A stretch of DNA of 64,000 bases from Pseudoalteromonas sp. XI10 (GTDB taxonomy: Bacteria > Pseudomonadota > Gammaproteobacteria > Enterobacterales > Alteromonadaceae). A program made the translations under genes and the position numbers. The DNA lies in the NCBI RefSeq assembly GCF_001469895.1, contig NZ_LOPY01000009.1, positions 62,001-126,000 of the forward strand, in the 5' to 3' direction. Below are positions 37,481 to 48,639 of the stretch, one piece after another. Position 1 is the stretch's first letter, and each line of letters begins with the position of its first letter. The notes under the pieces were generated by a model. That model was not told the DNA's origin, did not search any database, and was given only the letters and a program-made list of their open reading frames with translations.

Positions 37481-38170
37481 CTAGAACGGAATATCGTCAT
37501 CAAAGTCGATTGGTGGTTCCATTGGGTTTGATGCGCCGCCTTGTGGTGCATTTTGTGGTTTAGGAGCAAAACCGCCTTGTTGAGGTGCGCTGCTTTGCTG
37601 CTGACCATAACCGCCACCATATTGGTTATTGCTTTGTTGTTGTGGTGCAGATTGCTGTTGTGGACGCTGTTGCTGCTGTGCTGGCGCAGACTGTTGCTGT
37701 GGAGCATAGCTATTATTACTTTGTGATTGCTGTGCACCACCGCCGTAACCGCCACCTTGTTGTTGACCACCTTGGTAACCGCCTTGTGATTGACCACCTT
37801 GATAGCCACCACCTTGCTGCTCACCACGACCGCCTAACATTTGCATTTGACCGCCCATGTCTACCACGATTTCTGTAGTGTATTTTTCTTGGCCTGATTG
37901 GTCAGTCCATTTACGCGTTTGTAAACGACCTTCAATGTACACTTGTGAACCTTTACGAAGGTACTCACCAGCAACTTCTGCTAGTTTGCCAAACAACACG
38001 ACACGGTGCCATTCAGTACGCTCTTGCATTTGCCCTGTGTTTTTATCTTTCCAGCTATCTGTCGTAGCAATGCTGATATTCGCTACGCCATTGCCATTAG
38101 GCATATAACGTACTTCTGGATCTTGGCCTAAATTACCAACCAAGATAACTTTGTTCACACCGCGTGCCAT
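37481..38170 (-). CDS. ssb: Single-stranded DNA-binding protein
   Basis: SSB coats single-stranded DNA during replication, repair and recombination. The OB fold occupies residues ~1-112 ([19 protein letters not shown], then [14 protein letters not shown]). A long Gly/Gln-rich disordered linker (about 113-205) follows, ending in the acidic protein-interaction tip FDDDIPF. The 229-aa length is above E. coli SSB because of the linker, a usual feature in this order. It lies 20 bp after yajR on the same strand and probably shares its transcript. The repetitive linker generates several spurious frames on both strands. Confidence 0.97.
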   Translation of the reverse strand: MARGVNKVILVGNLGQDPEVRYMPNGNGVANISIATTDSWKDKNTGQMQERTEWHRVVLFGKLAEVAGEYLRKGSQVYIEGRLQTRKWTDQSGQEKYTTEIVVDMGGQMQMLGGRGEQQGGGYQGGQSQGGYQGGQQQGGGYGGGAQQSQSNNSYAPQQQSAPAQQQQRPQQQSAPQQQSNNQYGGGYGQQQSSAPQQGGFAPKPQNAPQGGASNPMEPPIDFDDDIPF

Positions 38171-38190
38171 GGAACTTCTCCTATAAAACG

Positions 38191-39558
38191 TTAGATTAAA
38201 CCAGCCACTTTGCGTGCTTGGTCTAGGTCAAATTCTTTATCATTAATCTTTAAATAGCTGCGATTTTCATCACAGACAACCGTTGCTTCAATTACGCCCG
38301 GTAAAGCAACAAGACGAGAAGCAAGCGCTTGTGCCTGCTGCTCTGAACTTAATTCAGTCATTAAGCTAATTATTTTACTTCTTGGTGGGACTTGCATATT
38401 CCAAGCAAGGATAAGCCATATTACCCCAACAAGTGCCGCCGCCGCAAACACTGCTTGCGCACTTAATGCTTGAGCAACGTAACCCCCTAATAAACCACCT
38501 AAAAAGGCACCAAAAAACTGCGTAGATGAAAATACTCCCATCGCAGAACCTTTCTGGTTTGCAGGGGCAATACGCGAAACAAGTGCAGGCATGGTTGCTT
38601 CTAAAAAGTTAAAAGCAATAAAGTAAACCAACATACAAATACCGATGCCAATCACCGAATCAACCCATAACGACATCGCTAGCATACTTAAAACAAGCAG
38701 CGCGATTGAGCCAATAAAGGCTTGTTTTTCTTTTTCTTTACGAATCGCCACAATCATCATTGGTGCCATCAAGAAAAACGCTAAAAACAGCACAGGGATA
38801 TATAAATACCAATGATGGTCTGCGACTAAGCCATCTTTTATCAGCTGGCCAGGTAAGGCTACAAATACGGTAGTTAATGTAAGATGAAGCAGCATCACGC
38901 CAAAATCAAGGCGTGCTAATTGTGGATGTTTAATCAGTTGCTTAATATCATCAAGGGTAGCAAGTGTGTCACCTTTTGGCGCCTTATTGACAGCATTTGG
39001 CACCAAAAACAACACGATTAAAATACCTAAAATGGCCAGTCCTGCAGTAAGCCAAAATACCCCAGCAACTCCCCACGATGCAGCAACAATTGGCCCTAGT
39101 AGCATAGCAACGGCAAAGCTCATACCAATACACATACCAATAACGGCCATAACTTTCGGACGCTGTTCATCACGGCTTAAATCAGAAGCAAGCGCCAATA
39201 AGGCACTGGCAATCGCCCCCATGCCTTGTAGTGCACGCCCAAGCGTAACCATTTGCACAGACTCAGCGGTTGCAGCAATAACAGAGCCAAGTGCAAACAC
39301 ACAAAGGCCACCAATAATCACTTTTTTACGACCAATTTTATCAGACAACCAACCCATAGGGATTTGCAGCACGGCTTGCGTTAAACCATAAGCACCAATA
39401 GCAAAGCCAATCCAAAGCGGCGAAAACCCTTCTAATTGCTGACCATAAATCGCCAATACTGGCATCAGCATAAATAGGCCAAGCATACGGAATGCAAAGA
39501 CGCTCGCCAACGAAACGGCTGCGCGTTTTTCTCGAGAGTTGAGTGAAGATGCTGTCAT
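38191..39558 (-). CDS. yajR: MFS transporter, YajR family
   Basis: A 12-helix major facilitator protein with the motif-A sequence [11 protein letters not shown] between helices 2 and 3, [10 protein letters not shown] in helix 4 and a C-terminal soluble ferredoxin-like domain (about 395-455). That extra domain and the 455-aa length are characteristic of E. coli YajR, whose substrate is unknown but which is presumed to be a proton-driven exporter. The gene lies between ssb and the divergent uvrA, an arrangement common in Alteromonadales. Confidence 0.9.
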   Translation of the reverse strand: MTASSLNSREKRAAVSLASVFAFRMLGLFMLMPVLAIYGQQLEGFSPLWIGFAIGAYGLTQAVLQIPMGWLSDKIGRKKVIIGGLCVFALGSVIAATAESVQMVTLGRALQGMGAIASALLALASDLSRDEQRPKVMAVIGMCIGMSFAVAMLLGPIVAASWGVAGVFWLTAGLAILGILIVLFLVPNAVNKAPKGDTLATLDDIKQLIKHPQLARLDFGVMLLHLTLTTVFVALPGQLIKDGLVADHHWYLYIPVLFLAFFLMAPMMIVAIRKEKEKQAFIGSIALLVLSMLAMSLWVDSVIGIGICMLVYFIAFNFLEATMPALVSRIAPANQKGSAMGVFSSTQFFGAFLGGLLGGYVAQALSAQAVFAAAALVGVIWLILAWNMQVPPRSKIISLMTELSSEQQAQALASRLVALPGVIEATVVCDENRSYLKINDKEFDLDQARKVAGLI

Positions 39559-39720
39559 GAATTACTGATCTTGCTGTCTATTAAAATTTGAGCGTGGATT
39601 CTACCACAAGCGAAAACTAAATAATCACCTGTAAGTGATGATTTTTTCTTTGATCAAGGATTAATCTTATCGCGTATTATGAGATACTGAAAAAATAATT
39701 AGGTAATAAAACGAGATAGC

Positions 39721-42540
39721 ATGGAAAACATTGAAGTCCGAGGCGCCCGTACGCACAATTTAAAAGACATCAGCCTAACCATTCCCCGTGATAAGCTGAT
39801 AGTTATCACTGGCCTATCTGGTTCAGGGAAATCGTCTTTAGCGTTTGATACTTTGTATGCAGAAGGGCAACGTCGTTATGTTGAATCACTGTCAGCGTAT
39901 GCAAGACAGTTCTTATCGCTAATGGAAAAACCCGATGTTGATCACATCGAAGGTTTATCGCCAGCTATCTCTATCGAACAGAAATCAACGTCACATAACC
40001 CGCGTTCAACGGTCGGTACTATTACCGAGATTTACGATTACCTTCGTTTATTATTTGCCCGTGTAGGTGAGCCACGCTGTCCTACTCACGACTTACCGCT
40101 AGCAGCACAAACTATCAGCCAAATGGTCGACACGGTTTTAGCTCTACCAGAAGGTAGTAAGCTAATGCTATTAGCACCTGTGGTAAAAGATCGTAAAGGT
40201 GAGCATGTTAAGCTACTTGAGCAACTCGCAAGCCAAGGTTTTATTCGCGCCCGTATCGATGGCGAAGTATGTGACTTATCAGATCCACCGACCCTTGAGC
40301 TTCATAAAAAGCATACTATCGAGGTCGTGGTTGACCGCTTTAAAGTTAAAGATGGCCAACAACAGCGCTTAGCTGAATCATTCGAAACAGCCCTTGAGCT
40401 ATCAGGTGGTATTGCCCATGTAGCAGCAATGGACGATTCACTCAATGAAGACATGCTGTTTTCTGCTAATTTTGCCTGCCCTACTTGTGGCTATGCCATG
40501 AGTGAACTTGAGCCGCGTTTATTCTCGTTCAATAACCCGGCGGGTGCGTGTCAAAGCTGTGATGGTTTAGGTGTGCGTCAGTATTTTGATCCAAATCGTG
40601 TTGTGCAAAATCCAGAGCTAAGCTTATCGGGTGGTGCAATTAAAGGCTGGGACAAACGCAGCTTTTATTACTTCCAAATGCTGCAAGCTGTCGCAGAACA
40701 TTATAAGTTTGACCTAGAAGTGCCTTTCCAAGAGCTTGGAAAAGATGCGCAAAAGGTGATTCTTGAAGGTTCAGGTAAAACTAAAATTGCCTTTAATTAC
40801 CGCAATGACCGTGGCGACTTAATTACGCGTAACCATGAGTTTGAAGGCGTTTTAAATAATATGAATCGCCGCTATCGCGAAACTGAGTCAAACTCTGTTC
40901 GCGAAGAGCTTGCTAAATACCAAACAAGCCAAGCGTGTCCGAGCTGCCATGGCTCGCGCCTACGTGAAGAAGCTCGCCACGTATTTATTGGCCAAACAAA
41001 CCTACCAGCTATCACCACGATGAGTATTGGCGAAAGCATGGCATTTTTTGATGGTTTGAACCTAACCGGTCAACGCGCACAAATTGCCGAAAAAATTCTT
41101 AAAGAAATTCGTGACCGTTTATCTTTCTTAATTAATGTAGGCCTTAATTATTTATCGCTTGAGCGAAGTGCTGATACCCTGTCTGGTGGTGAAGCGCAGC
41201 GTATTCGTTTAGCAAGTCAAATTGGTGCAGGTCTTGTTGGTGTTATGTACGTACTGGATGAGCCTTCAATTGGTTTGCACCAACGCGATAACGACCGCCT
41301 ACTAAAAACCCTTATTCACTTACGCGATTTAGGCAACACGGTCATTGTGGTTGAGCATGACGAAGATGCCATTCGCGCTGCAGACCATATCATCGATATC
41401 GGCCCGGGTGCCGGTGTTCATGGCGGCCATGTTATTGCACAAGGTACTCATGACGATATTCTAGCTAGCAAAGATTCAATCACAGGTCAGTACCTCTCTG
41501 GCGAAAAGAAAATTGAAGTACCAGAGGCTCGCCATCAAACTACCGACAAATGGCTTGAGTTATTTGGTGCCACAGGTAACAACTTAAAGAACGTTGATTT
41601 ACGTATTCCATTTGGCTTAATGACCTGTATCACAGGTGTATCAGGCTCAGGTAAATCGACGCTTATCAATGACACTTTATTTAAGCTGGCTCATACAGAA
41701 TTAAATGGCGCAACTACCGCAGAAGCGGCTCCGTATAAGTCAATTCAAGGCCTAGATCATTTTGATAAAGTGATTGATATTGACCAAAGCCCGATTGGCC
41801 GTACTCCACGTTCAAACCCTGCAACTTACACTGGCATTTTTACCGGTATTCGAGAGCTATTTGCGGGTACTCAAGAAGCCCGTTCACGTGGCTATAAGGT
41901 CGGTCGCTTTAGCTTTAACGTTAAAGGTGGTCGTTGTGAGGCTTGCCAAGGTGATGGCGTAATCAAGGTAGAAATGCACTTTTTACCTGATGTATATGTA
42001 CCTTGTGATGTATGTAAAGGTCAGCGCTACAACCGTGAAACCCTCGAAGTACAATACAAAGGTAAAAACATTCACCAAGTACTCGAAATGACCGTAGAAG
42101 ATGCCCGTGACTACTTTGATAAAATTCCGGCTATTGCACGTAAACTGCAAACCTTAATGGATGTAGGCTTGTCGTATATTCGCTTAGGTCAAGCTGCTAC
42201 TACCCTCTCTGGTGGTGAAGCACAGCGTGTGAAACTAGCTCGTGAACTTTCAAAACGCGATACCGGTAAAACCTTATATATCCTTGATGAACCAACTACG
42301 GGTTTACACTTTGCTGATATTCAGCAATTATTAGTAGTACTTCACCGCTTACGCGATCACGGTAATACCATAGTTGTTATTGAGCATAACCTTGATGTGA
42401 TCAAAACCGCAGACTGGATTGTCGATTTAGGCCCAGAAGGTGGCTCAGGCGGTGGTGAAATTTTAATTTCAGGTACACCTGAAGACGTTGCCGAGTGTGA
42501 GCGCTCGCACACAGGAAGGTACTTAAAACCACTACTATAA
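39721..42540 (+). CDS. uvrA: Excinuclease ABC subunit A
   Basis: UvrA recognises bulky DNA lesions and loads UvrB in nucleotide excision repair. Both ABC modules are intact: Walker [14 protein letters not shown] (about 31) and [13 protein letters not shown] (about 640), with signature and Walker B in [12 protein letters not shown] and [12 protein letters not shown]. Zinc modules [14 protein letters not shown] with CQSC, and [12 protein letters not shown] with CDVC, are present. The length of 939 aa is standard. No convincing LexA box (CTGT-N8-ACAG) was found in the 160 bp upstream. Confidence 0.98.
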   Translation: MENIEVRGARTHNLKDISLTIPRDKLIVITGLSGSGKSSLAFDTLYAEGQRRYVESLSAYARQFLSLMEKPDVDHIEGLSPAISIEQKSTSHNPRSTVGTITEIYDYLRLLFARVGEPRCPTHDLPLAAQTISQMVDTVLALPEGSKLMLLAPVVKDRKGEHVKLLEQLASQGFIRARIDGEVCDLSDPPTLELHKKHTIEVVVDRFKVKDGQQQRLAESFETALELSGGIAHVAAMDDSLNEDMLFSANFACPTCGYAMSELEPRLFSFNNPAGACQSCDGLGVRQYFDPNRVVQNPELSLSGGAIKGWDKRSFYYFQMLQAVAEHYKFDLEVPFQELGKDAQKVILEGSGKTKIAFNYRNDRGDLITRNHEFEGVLNNMNRRYRETESNSVREELAKYQTSQACPSCHGSRLREEARHVFIGQTNLPAITTMSIGESMAFFDGLNLTGQRAQIAEKILKEIRDRLSFLINVGLNYLSLERSADTLSGGEAQRIRLASQIGAGLVGVMYVLDEPSIGLHQRDNDRLLKTLIHLRDLGNTVIVVEHDEDAIRAADHIIDIGPGAGVHGGHVIAQGTHDDILASKDSITGQYLSGEKKIEVPEARHQTTDKWLELFGATGNNLKNVDLRIPFGLMTCITGVSGSGKSTLINDTLFKLAHTELNGATTAEAAPYKSIQGLDHFDKVIDIDQSPIGRTPRSNPATYTGIFTGIRELFAGTQEARSRGYKVGRFSFNVKGGRCEACQGDGVIKVEMHFLPDVYVPCDVCKGQRYNRETLEVQYKGKNIHQVLEMTVEDARDYFDKIPAIARKLQTLMDVGLSYIRLGQAATTLSGGEAQRVKLARELSKRDTGKTLYILDEPTTGLHFADIQQLLVVLHRLRDHGNTIVVIEHNLDVIKTADWIVDLGPEGGSGGGEILISGTPEDVAECERSHTGRYLKPLL

Positions 42541-42552
42541 AAAGGATATTGC

Positions 42553-43608
42553 GTGCGTAGGTATTTAAAAATTGCAAAATGGCGCGCTAATAAACAGTTT
42601 CAACAACAGCAACGTAGCTGGCAGCCTCATAAAACGAGGCTGGTTGAACGATTACAAGCCATTTGGTTTAACTTAAGTACCGCACAAAAGCTCTATCTTT
42701 TAGCATTAAGCAGCCTGATTGTTCTGCAATCGGGCTGGTTAAGTGCCACCATCACCATTATTGCGCTTGTTATTGAATTTTGGCCCAAGTTTAACCAACT
42801 TTGGCACTCGCTTGCCGGCAAAGCACTGATCTTAATCTTCTACGCCAGTATCGCTAATTTTGTGTTGGCCGGTGCAAGCGGCATTGTTAATGATGTAACT
42901 CATGTCTCAGCTAGTCATTTTAACTACACTCATAACTTTGCCACCCTGTTATATTTACCACCTTGGGCAATGGGAATAACCCTAGGTACTTTACTGTTAT
43001 TTCAACTTTTTTTACCTTTCTATATTTTTGTTTTATTACTGATAAAACCCTTTGGCTCTGAGCGAATTAAATTTATAAGCCAAAGCTACTCACCACTGTT
43101 AACTGCCATCGTACGCTTTGTTTTAGCATCAGTGGTATTTATTAACCTGATTTCGTTTATCGACGATCAGCCTCCTGAAGAAGTACTCGACAATATGGTT
43201 AGCACCTTTTTGGATAGCAAAGTTATTGCCAAAGAATCTGGTGAAGAACAGCAAAAAGCAGTCGAACAACTCGGTGAGAAGCTCGAGCAACAACTTCCTA
43301 GTAGTGAAGAAAGCTTTGCTCCAAGCCAAGACGTCAATATAGAAGGTGACAGCGAAACCGCCGAAAACCTTCGTCAGTTTCTAGATACCAAAGGTTACTT
43401 TGAGCGTAGCAAACGTTTAATTGCGATGTTTGCTTACAGCTTTGAAGCCGATAGCTATTCACGCTGTTTAAAAGCAAAAAACAGTAAAGCCGTTGAGCTG
43501 AATGATTATGAAATAGTGCAAGTGACCCCAGATCACCATGCCGAATATGGCTATCGATTTGAAGTGATTGCGTGTGACTCGCCAGGTGTTACCCCAGTAG
43601 AAAAATAG
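42553..43608 (+). CDS. Uncharacterised membrane protein downstream of uvrA
   Basis: The 351-aa product has an N-terminal basic, Gln-rich cytoplasmic part, then about five hydrophobic segments (near residues 45-80, 95-112, 140-175 and 185-205), then a ~145-residue acidic, soluble C-terminal domain with coiled-coil character (QKAVEQLGEKLEQQL) and two Cys. No known family is recognised. A GTG start has an AAAGGAT ribosome site and lies 12 bp after the uvrA stop, so it is probably co-transcribed with uvrA, though a DNA-repair role is not implied. Confidence 0.8.
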   Translation: MRRYLKIAKWRANKQFQQQQRSWQPHKTRLVERLQAIWFNLSTAQKLYLLALSSLIVLQSGWLSATITIIALVIEFWPKFNQLWHSLAGKALILIFYASIANFVLAGASGIVNDVTHVSASHFNYTHNFATLLYLPPWAMGITLGTLLLFQLFLPFYIFVLLLIKPFGSERIKFISQSYSPLLTAIVRFVLASVVFINLISFIDDQPPEEVLDNMVSTFLDSKVIAKESGEEQQKAVEQLGEKLEQQLPSSEESFAPSQDVNIEGDSETAENLRQFLDTKGYFERSKRLIAMFAYSFEADSYSRCLKAKNSKAVELNDYEIVQVTPDHHAEYGYRFEVIACDSPGVTPVEK

Positions 43609-43622
43609 CGTAGCAATCAACA

Positions 43623-43868
43623 CTACTCGCTTGGTTTACTGCGTTTTTCTCTTATAAAATGAAATACCGAAAGCCCAATAAAACCAAAGCAAACTAAGGC
43701 GATTACTAAATTAGGTATAAAAATAAGTAACATAGCAGCATCATAGCCGATCTTAGCGAATGCAGCGCAAAGGCTACCAATAATCAGTTCGGTTAAAATT
43801 AGCTCCCATTCCAATGAGCTATTCGCAGCCACTGTTTTAGCCGCATAATGTTTTACTTTAAAGCCCAT
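43623..43868 (-). CDS. Small two-helix membrane protein
   Basis: The 81-aa product has two hydrophobic helices (about 22-45 and 46-70) and a basic C-terminus (REKRSKPSE). An exact GGAGGT ribosome site precedes ATG at 43868. It converges with the membrane protein gene ending at 43608, 14 bp apart. No family is recognised. Confidence 0.72.
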   Translation of the reverse strand: MGFKVKHYAAKTVAANSSLEWELILTELIIGSLCAAFAKIGYDAAMLLIFIPNLVIALVCFGFIGLSVFHFIREKRSKPSE

Positions 43869-44145
43869 AACAAAACCTCCAAGTTCCTATTTGCTAGATT
43901 CAAATTATCATCAATAGGCAAAAACACAAAAATAAAATGATTTAAAACCTTATTCCCTCTCATAAGGATTACACTTAAGATATTGAAAATAAATAAATTA
44001 ATATTTTAAAACCTTATATATAAATCGCTTAGAACTAGATAAGCGACTCTATCAACTTTCCTCGCTATTGTAGTTTCCATCAACGGGCTACCAACCAACT
44101 TTGCTTCGTTGATATAACCAATAAACCAATTAAGGGAATTACATT

Positions 44146-44340
44146 ATGAGCAATTCAGTTTTAAAAATGATGTCGATACTAGCAGTAAGTGCAATCGTTA
44201 TTACAGCACCTAATACCTTGCTTAATAGCGAAGAAGGTAATCAAAAACTAAACCAGCAATTAGAGACATCTATCGAAGCCTCTATTGAGCAAATGAACAA
44301 TAAAATAGATCACCAAATTGAGCTTAAGCTCAACAAGTAA
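44146..44340 (+). CDS. Small exported protein
   Basis: The 64-aa product starts MSNSVLKMMSILAVSAIVI, an apparent signal sequence or anchor, followed by a Gln/Glu/Asn-rich helical segment (NQKLNQQLETSIEASIEQ). AGGGAA precedes the ATG and a strong terminator follows, which supports a real gene. Function unknown. Confidence 0.7.
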   Translation: MSNSVLKMMSILAVSAIVITAPNTLLNSEEGNQKLNQQLETSIEASIEQMNNKIDHQIELKLNK

Positions 44341-44346
44341 TGCTCT

Positions 44347-44375
44347 GCTTGCCCAGAACATTGGGCAAGCTTTTT
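44347..44375 (+). terminator. Rho-independent terminator
   Basis: GCTTGCCCA and TGGGCAAGC form a perfect 9-bp stem with a 6-nt loop and a following run of T, just after the 64-aa gene. Confidence 0.9.
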
Positions 44376-44394
44376 CAATTAACTGGCTAAAAGA

Positions 44395-45285
44395 ATGAAA
44401 CAACTAACTCAATTACTGCTCTCAACAATTGCTGCATCATGCTTGTTAACAACGAGTATTTGTACTGCAAAAAGTGCCGTTTGGCAGGTAAGTAAAGGTG
44501 ATGAATTTATATACATTGCGGGGTCAATTCATGTTTTACCGCCCAAGGAACTACCGCTACCGGCCGAATTTAATCAAGCTTATAAACAAGCCGATACCCT
44601 AGTACTTGAAGCCGATATGCCAGCGCCAAGTAATAGCTCAGCACAACTTACTATGCTTAAAGCACTGAGTTACGAAACTGGTGAAACATTAAGTAGTAAG
44701 CTCTCTGCAACAGTAAAAAAACAATTAGAAGCACAGCTTACTCAATACGATATGCAACTTAGCGAACTCGACAGCTTTCGCCCTTTTATGGTGAGCTTGC
44801 TGATGATGTCGCTAGAGCTACAAAAACAACAGCTTTTCGGTGAAGGAGTTGATAGCTATTTCGCAAAGCGAGCCCAACAAGACAGCAAAGAATTAGCTTA
44901 TCTTGAGACCTTGGCATTTCAATTACACCTTTTTAAGCAGTTAGGCAGCCAAGACGAAGATGCCTTTATTCAGTCACAGTTAGCTCAAGTATCAAGTTAC
45001 CAAGCGCTTTACAGTGCAATGCTTGATGCATGGCGCAATGGCGATATGCAGGCAATGAATGAGCTAACTATCATGCCATTAAAACAACATGATCCCCTCA
45101 CCTACCAAATACTCATTAAGCAACGTAATTTGAATTGGCTTAATCATATTGAGGATTACTTTACTGATCAGCAAAAAGAGTTGGTACTTGTTGGCGCTGC
45201 TCATTTGGCCGGTGAAGATAGCCTATTAGCCTTGTTAGAAAGTAAAGGCTACGTGATTGCACAGTTGAGCGCTGATGAGGAGTAA
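44395..45285 (+). CDS. TraB/GumN family periplasmic protein
   Basis: A signal peptide (MKQLTQLLLSTIAASCLLTT) leads into a TraB/GumN-type domain: WQVSKGDEFIYIAGSIHVLP, LVLEADMP, and a final VLVGAAHLAGEDSLLALLES. The GSIHVL and GAAHLAG histidines with EAD are the conserved positions of this family, related to the Tiki/EreA peptidase-like fold. Some members are proposed metalloproteases, but the activity here is unknown. The length is 296 aa. The next small gene starts 4 bp downstream. Confidence 0.85.
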   Translation: MKQLTQLLLSTIAASCLLTTSICTAKSAVWQVSKGDEFIYIAGSIHVLPPKELPLPAEFNQAYKQADTLVLEADMPAPSNSSAQLTMLKALSYETGETLSSKLSATVKKQLEAQLTQYDMQLSELDSFRPFMVSLLMMSLELQKQQLFGEGVDSYFAKRAQQDSKELAYLETLAFQLHLFKQLGSQDEDAFIQSQLAQVSSYQALYSAMLDAWRNGDMQAMNELTIMPLKQHDPLTYQILIKQRNLNWLNHIEDYFTDQQKELVLVGAAHLAGEDSLLALLESKGYVIAQLSADEE

Positions 45286-45289
45286 GAAA

Positions 45290-45361
45290 ATGGAAAAAAC
45301 AGACAAAACCGCTGCCGCACTTATCTGCTTGTTTACTGTTTTAATTGTGCTGAGTTTTTAA
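45290..45361 (+). CDS. Very small single-helix membrane peptide (23 aa)
   Basis: A 23-codon frame, MEKTDKTAAALICLFTVLIV and onward, starts 4 bp after the TraB/GumN-like gene with a strong GAGGAG ribosome site 9-14 bp upstream. It encodes a charged N-terminus and one hydrophobic helix, a typical small membrane protein. A terminator follows directly, so it would be the end of this operon. No homologue is recognised by eye. Confidence 0.55.
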   Translation: MEKTDKTAAALICLFTVLIVLSF

Positions 45362-45368
45362 TAAAAAA

Positions 45369-45396
45369 AATACCGCTTTAAAGCGGTATTTTTATT
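45369..45396. terminator. Bidirectional terminator between the small peptide gene and trpS
   Basis: AATACCGCTTTAAAGCGGTATT is a perfect palindrome with A tract on the left and T tract on the right, serving both converging transcripts. Confidence 0.9.
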
Positions 45397-45414
45397 TCAA
45401 TAATTTGTGCAAGC

Positions 45415-46419
45415 TTACGGGCGAGGAATAAAACCTACCGCATCGTAGACTGCTTTTAATGTTTTTTCAGCACGGATACTCGCTTTTTCAGCACCTGACT
45501 TCATAATGCTATCAAGTAGTGACTGATCTTCGCGAATTTCTTTAAAGCGTGTTTGGATTGGCTCAATCATATTAACAACAGCTGCTGCAGTGTCTTTTTT
45601 CAGGTGACCATACATTTTGTCTTCATATTCAGGCACTAAGTCTTCAATTGAGCGCTTAGTTGCAACTGATAATAAAGTAAGTAGGTTAGATACACCTGGT
45701 TTTTCTTCACGATCAAAGTAGATACGAGCTTGTTCGTCTGAATCGGTTACTGCTTTTTTCAGTTTCTTTTCAATCTTCTTCGGCTCATCTAATAACATGA
45801 TGTAACCGTTTGGATTTTCATCTGATTTAGACATTTTCTTCAGCGGATCTTGTAAGCTCATTACACGCGCGCCAAACTCAGGAATGTAAGGCTCAGGTAA
45901 TTTGAACACGTCACCGTATAGGTTGTTAAAACGTGTTGCGATATCACGTGTCAATTCAAGGTGTTGCTTTTGATCTTCACCCACTGGCACTTGATCTGCT
46001 TGGTATAACAAGATGTCTGCAGCTTGCAGTACAGGGTAAGAGAATAAGCCCACATTAACATTATTAGCATGCTTAGAAGACTTATCTTTAAACTGCGTCA
46101 TACGGTTAAGCTCACCCATTTGCGCGTAACAGTTTAAAACCCAACTAAGCTGTGCATGTTCTGGCACTTGAGATTGTACGAATAACGCAGCTTTCTCAGG
46201 GTCGATACCGCATGCAGCATAAAGCGCAATACCGTCCAGCACGCGCGAGCGTAGCTGCTCAGGATCTTGGCGTACAGTAATGGCGTGTAAATCTACTAAC
46301 ATAAAGAAACTTTCGTGGTCTTCCTGTAGCTTAAGCCACTGGTTAATAGCGCCAACATAGTTGCCTATTGTCATACCACCGGTTGGCTGAATGCCACTTA
46401 ACACTACTGGTTTACTCAT
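45415..46419 (-). CDS. trpS: Tryptophanyl-tRNA synthetase
   Basis: This class I synthetase charges tRNA-Trp. The HIGH-equivalent GGMTIGNY lies near residue 16, the [13 protein letters not shown] region mid-protein, and [11 protein letters not shown] at about residue 195. The length of 334 aa is standard. It is the last gene of the aroK-aroB-damX-dam-rpe-gph-trpS cluster, here split from dam by two rightward small genes. A 50-bp gap separates it from gph. Confidence 0.97.
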   Translation of the reverse strand: MSKPVVLSGIQPTGGMTIGNYVGAINQWLKLQEDHESFFMLVDLHAITVRQDPEQLRSRVLDGIALYAACGIDPEKAALFVQSQVPEHAQLSWVLNCYAQMGELNRMTQFKDKSSKHANNVNVGLFSYPVLQAADILLYQADQVPVGEDQKQHLELTRDIATRFNNLYGDVFKLPEPYIPEFGARVMSLQDPLKKMSKSDENPNGYIMLLDEPKKIEKKLKKAVTDSDEQARIYFDREEKPGVSNLLTLLSVATKRSIEDLVPEYEDKMYGHLKKDTAAAVVNMIEPIQTRFKEIREDQSLLDSIMKSGAEKASIRAEKTLKAVYDAVGFIPRP

Positions 46420-46469
46420 GATGTTCCTTTATATTTTTACTAAACTAAAAAGACGAAATTAAAATGCAC

Positions 46470-47135
46470 TTACCTTTGGGTAAGAACGGGTATTATATCT
46501 AAGAAATTCTCGCAGAGGTACTCTGGATTGAAATCAGTGAGGTTTTCACCTTGGTTATAGCCATAACCGAGTGCGACAACGTCAACCTTAGCAGCTTTTG
46601 CTGCCAAAATATCACTTTTTGAGTCGCCTATCATAACCGCTTTGGCTGGGCTGACATCTAATTGCTGACAAGCAAATAGTAAAGGCTCAGGTGATGGTTT
46701 CTTTGCCATATCATCACCACATACAATCAACTGAAAATGACTAGTCAGTGAAAGCTTATCAAGTAGCTTTTCGGTAAAACGACGTGCCTTATTGGTGATC
46801 ACCACTTTAGGAATACCAGCAAGTGCAGCAAGCCCGGTTTCTACATGTTGATAAAGCGCACTGTAGTCACCTACAACTTGGTCATAGTGCTGATAAAACA
46901 AATTAATTGCACGCTCAGTAAGGGCTTCATCTAAATGCTCACTGATTTGCATATCGCCACTCAAACCACGCTTTACAAGTGTTTCTATGCCATTACCTAC
47001 CCAGCTCTCAACTAGCTTTTGTGTAACAACCGGAAATGCGAGGTCAGTAAGAGTCAGATTCATCGCAATGTATAAATCGTAAACACTGTCGACTAAGGTG
47101 CCATCTAAATCGAAAAATGCCGCATCGTATTTCAT
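46470..47135 (-). CDS. gph: Phosphoglycolate phosphatase
   Basis: A HAD-superfamily enzyme that dephosphorylates 2-phosphoglycolate formed during DNA repair. The nucleophile motif DLDGTLVDS lies at the N-terminus, VITNKARRF is motif II, and [15 protein letters not shown] is motif IV. The length of 221 aa is normal. The start overlaps the rpe stop by 4 bp. Confidence 0.94.
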   Translation of the reverse strand: MKYDAAFFDLDGTLVDSVYDLYIAMNLTLTDLAFPVVTQKLVESWVGNGIETLVKRGLSGDMQISEHLDEALTERAINLFYQHYDQVVGDYSALYQHVETGLAALAGIPKVVITNKARRFTEKLLDKLSLTSHFQLIVCGDDMAKKPSPEPLLFACQQLDVSPAKAVMIGDSKSDILAAKAAKVDVVALGYGYNQGENLTDFNPEYLCENFLDIIPVLTQR

Positions 47136-47818
47136 GACTCAACCTTTGCAAGCTCGCTGCGCATCGCATCGATAACAGCTTTGTAATCTGGTTGATTGAA
47201 AATCGCTGAGCCTGAAACAAACATATCAGCGCCCGCTTCTGCAATTTCAGCAATGTTATCAACACCAACGCCACCATCAACTTCTAAACGAATATTGCGA
47301 CCTGAGTCATCAATAATTTTACGCGCTTGACGAAGTTTTTCTAGGGTATGAGGAATAAAGCTTTGGCCGCCAAAGCCAGGGTTAACCGACATTAATAGCA
47401 CTACATCAACTTTATCGAGCACGTGCTCAAGGTAGCTAAGGCTGGTTGCAGGATTAAATACAAGCCCTGCTTGGCAACCACTGTCTTTTATAAGTTGCAA
47501 GGTACGGTCAATATGTTCGCTAGCTTCTGGATGAAAGCTAATAATAGAAGCGCCTGCTTCAGCAAAGTCGGGAATTAGGCGATCGACAGGCTTAACCATA
47601 AGATGCACATCTATCGGGGCTGTAATACCGTAATCGCGCAGTGCTTTACAAATCATTGGGCCAAAGGTTAGGTTTGGCACATAATGGTTATCCATCACAT
47701 CAAAATGTACAACATCTGCCCCACTTGCGAGTACACGATCAACATCTTCACCTAAACGGGCAAAGTCAGCAGATAAAATAGAAGGGGCTATTAAATACTT
47801 TTGTAATGTTTCCAACAT
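47132..47818 (-). CDS. rpe: Ribulose-phosphate 3-epimerase
   Basis: The TIM-barrel enzyme interconverts ribulose-5-phosphate and xylulose-5-phosphate in the pentose phosphate pathway. Metal and substrate residues are evident in [42 protein letters not shown] and LEVDGGV. The start [13 protein letters not shown] at 47818 (228 aa) matches the family; the frame extends upstream without support. It leads gph, overlapping by 4 bp. Confidence 0.96.
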   Translation of the reverse strand: MLETLQKYLIAPSILSADFARLGEDVDRVLASGADVVHFDVMDNHYVPNLTFGPMICKALRDYGITAPIDVHLMVKPVDRLIPDFAEAGASIISFHPEASEHIDRTLQLIKDSGCQAGLVFNPATSLSYLEHVLDKVDVVLLMSVNPGFGGQSFIPHTLEKLRQARKIIDDSGRNIRLEVDGGVGVDNIAEIAEAGADMFVSGSAIFNQPDYKAVIDAMRSELAKVES

Positions 47819-48151
47819 GAGAGATTCCATCATAATTTGCGACTGCAAGAAGAGCGCATAATGTAACCCAATCGACAGCTGATTAAAACACCACAGCTAA
47901 CTGTTAAAACGCTATTACTCAAGGCTAATCCTTTTAGCTTATTGAATTAATGTAAATTTAATCAAAAATTGAACAATCGTTCTATTCAGCTGCTTGCATA
48001 AATGCATTTAAATGAAACAAAATATAAACATAAAATTTACTTTAAAAGACTAATTTTATTAAATTTTTATTTAATTCAGCCGTAATTAAGTTTGTTATTT
48101 GAGCAATTGTTATGTATGCTTGTCTAAATAACACAAACAAGGGTTATTCTC
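47819..48151. other. Divergent intergenic region
   Basis: About 330 bp, markedly A+T-rich, between rpe and the rightward secreted-protein gene. It should contain both promoters. No repeat, RNA gene or further frame is evident. Confidence 0.5.
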
Positions 48152-48448
48152 ATGCGTGCTTTTAAAATAGGGATCTTAATCGCGTCCGCACTTACGGTTG
48201 CTGCGTTTGTATCTTTTTCATCTGCTGATGAAGACGACTTTTTAGCAGCGGCGTCTGGCTGCTCATGCAATACGCTTAACACATCATCATCTTCTGCTCA
48301 ATGTATGAAAGCAGAACAAGAAACAGGATGGTTTTCTTGGTTAACGGGTGATAGCCGCAGCGCTCAGTTCCATTATCTTGATTTACTTGAGTTATTAACA
48401 AGTAGTGAAGAGTCAAAGAAAGTTAGCGGTTTAGGTTCTAAGTTCTAA
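48152..48448 (+). CDS. Small secreted protein, Cys-containing
   Basis: The 98-aa product has a signal peptide (MRAFKIGILIASALTVAAFV) and a mature region with SGCSCNTLN and a further Cys in AQCMKAEQ, likely disulfide-bonded in the periplasm, then a helical end. AAGGG precedes the ATG. It runs 5 bp upstream of the DUF2970 gene and may share its transcript. I recognise no family. Confidence 0.68.
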   Translation: MRAFKIGILIASALTVAAFVSFSSADEDDFLAAASGCSCNTLNTSSSSAQCMKAEQETGWFSWLTGDSRSAQFHYLDLLELLTSSEESKKVSGLGSKF

Positions 48449-48453
48449 ATCGC

Positions 48454-48639
48454 ATGAACAAATTCATTAGTGCATTACAAAGTGTCTTTGCGGCATTTTT
48501 TGGTGTGCAATCAGAAAATAAGCGTCAAGCTGACTTTAAAGAGCATTCGCTCAGTACTATTATCGTCATTGCCCTCGTTTTATTCAGCCTGTTTGTAGCA
48601 GCGATTTATTTCACCGTTTCTTTGGTGCTAAATACATAG
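48454..48639 (+). CDS. DUF2970 family small membrane protein
   Basis: The 61-aa product has the conserved layout of DUF2970: an N-terminal amphipathic helix (ALQSVFAAFFGVQSE), a charged link (KRQADFKEHS) and one C-terminal membrane helix (about 36-60). The role of the family is unknown. Its last 29 bp overlap the 3' end of the convergent dam gene. Confidence 0.8.
   Translation: MNKFISALQSVFAAFFGVQSENKRQADFKEHSLSTIIVIALVLFSLFVAAIYFTVSLVLNT

Noticed and set aside
39560..39720. LexA box upstream of uvrA
   Set aside because: CTGT occurs, but no ACAG follows at the needed spacing; no SOS operator can be claimed.
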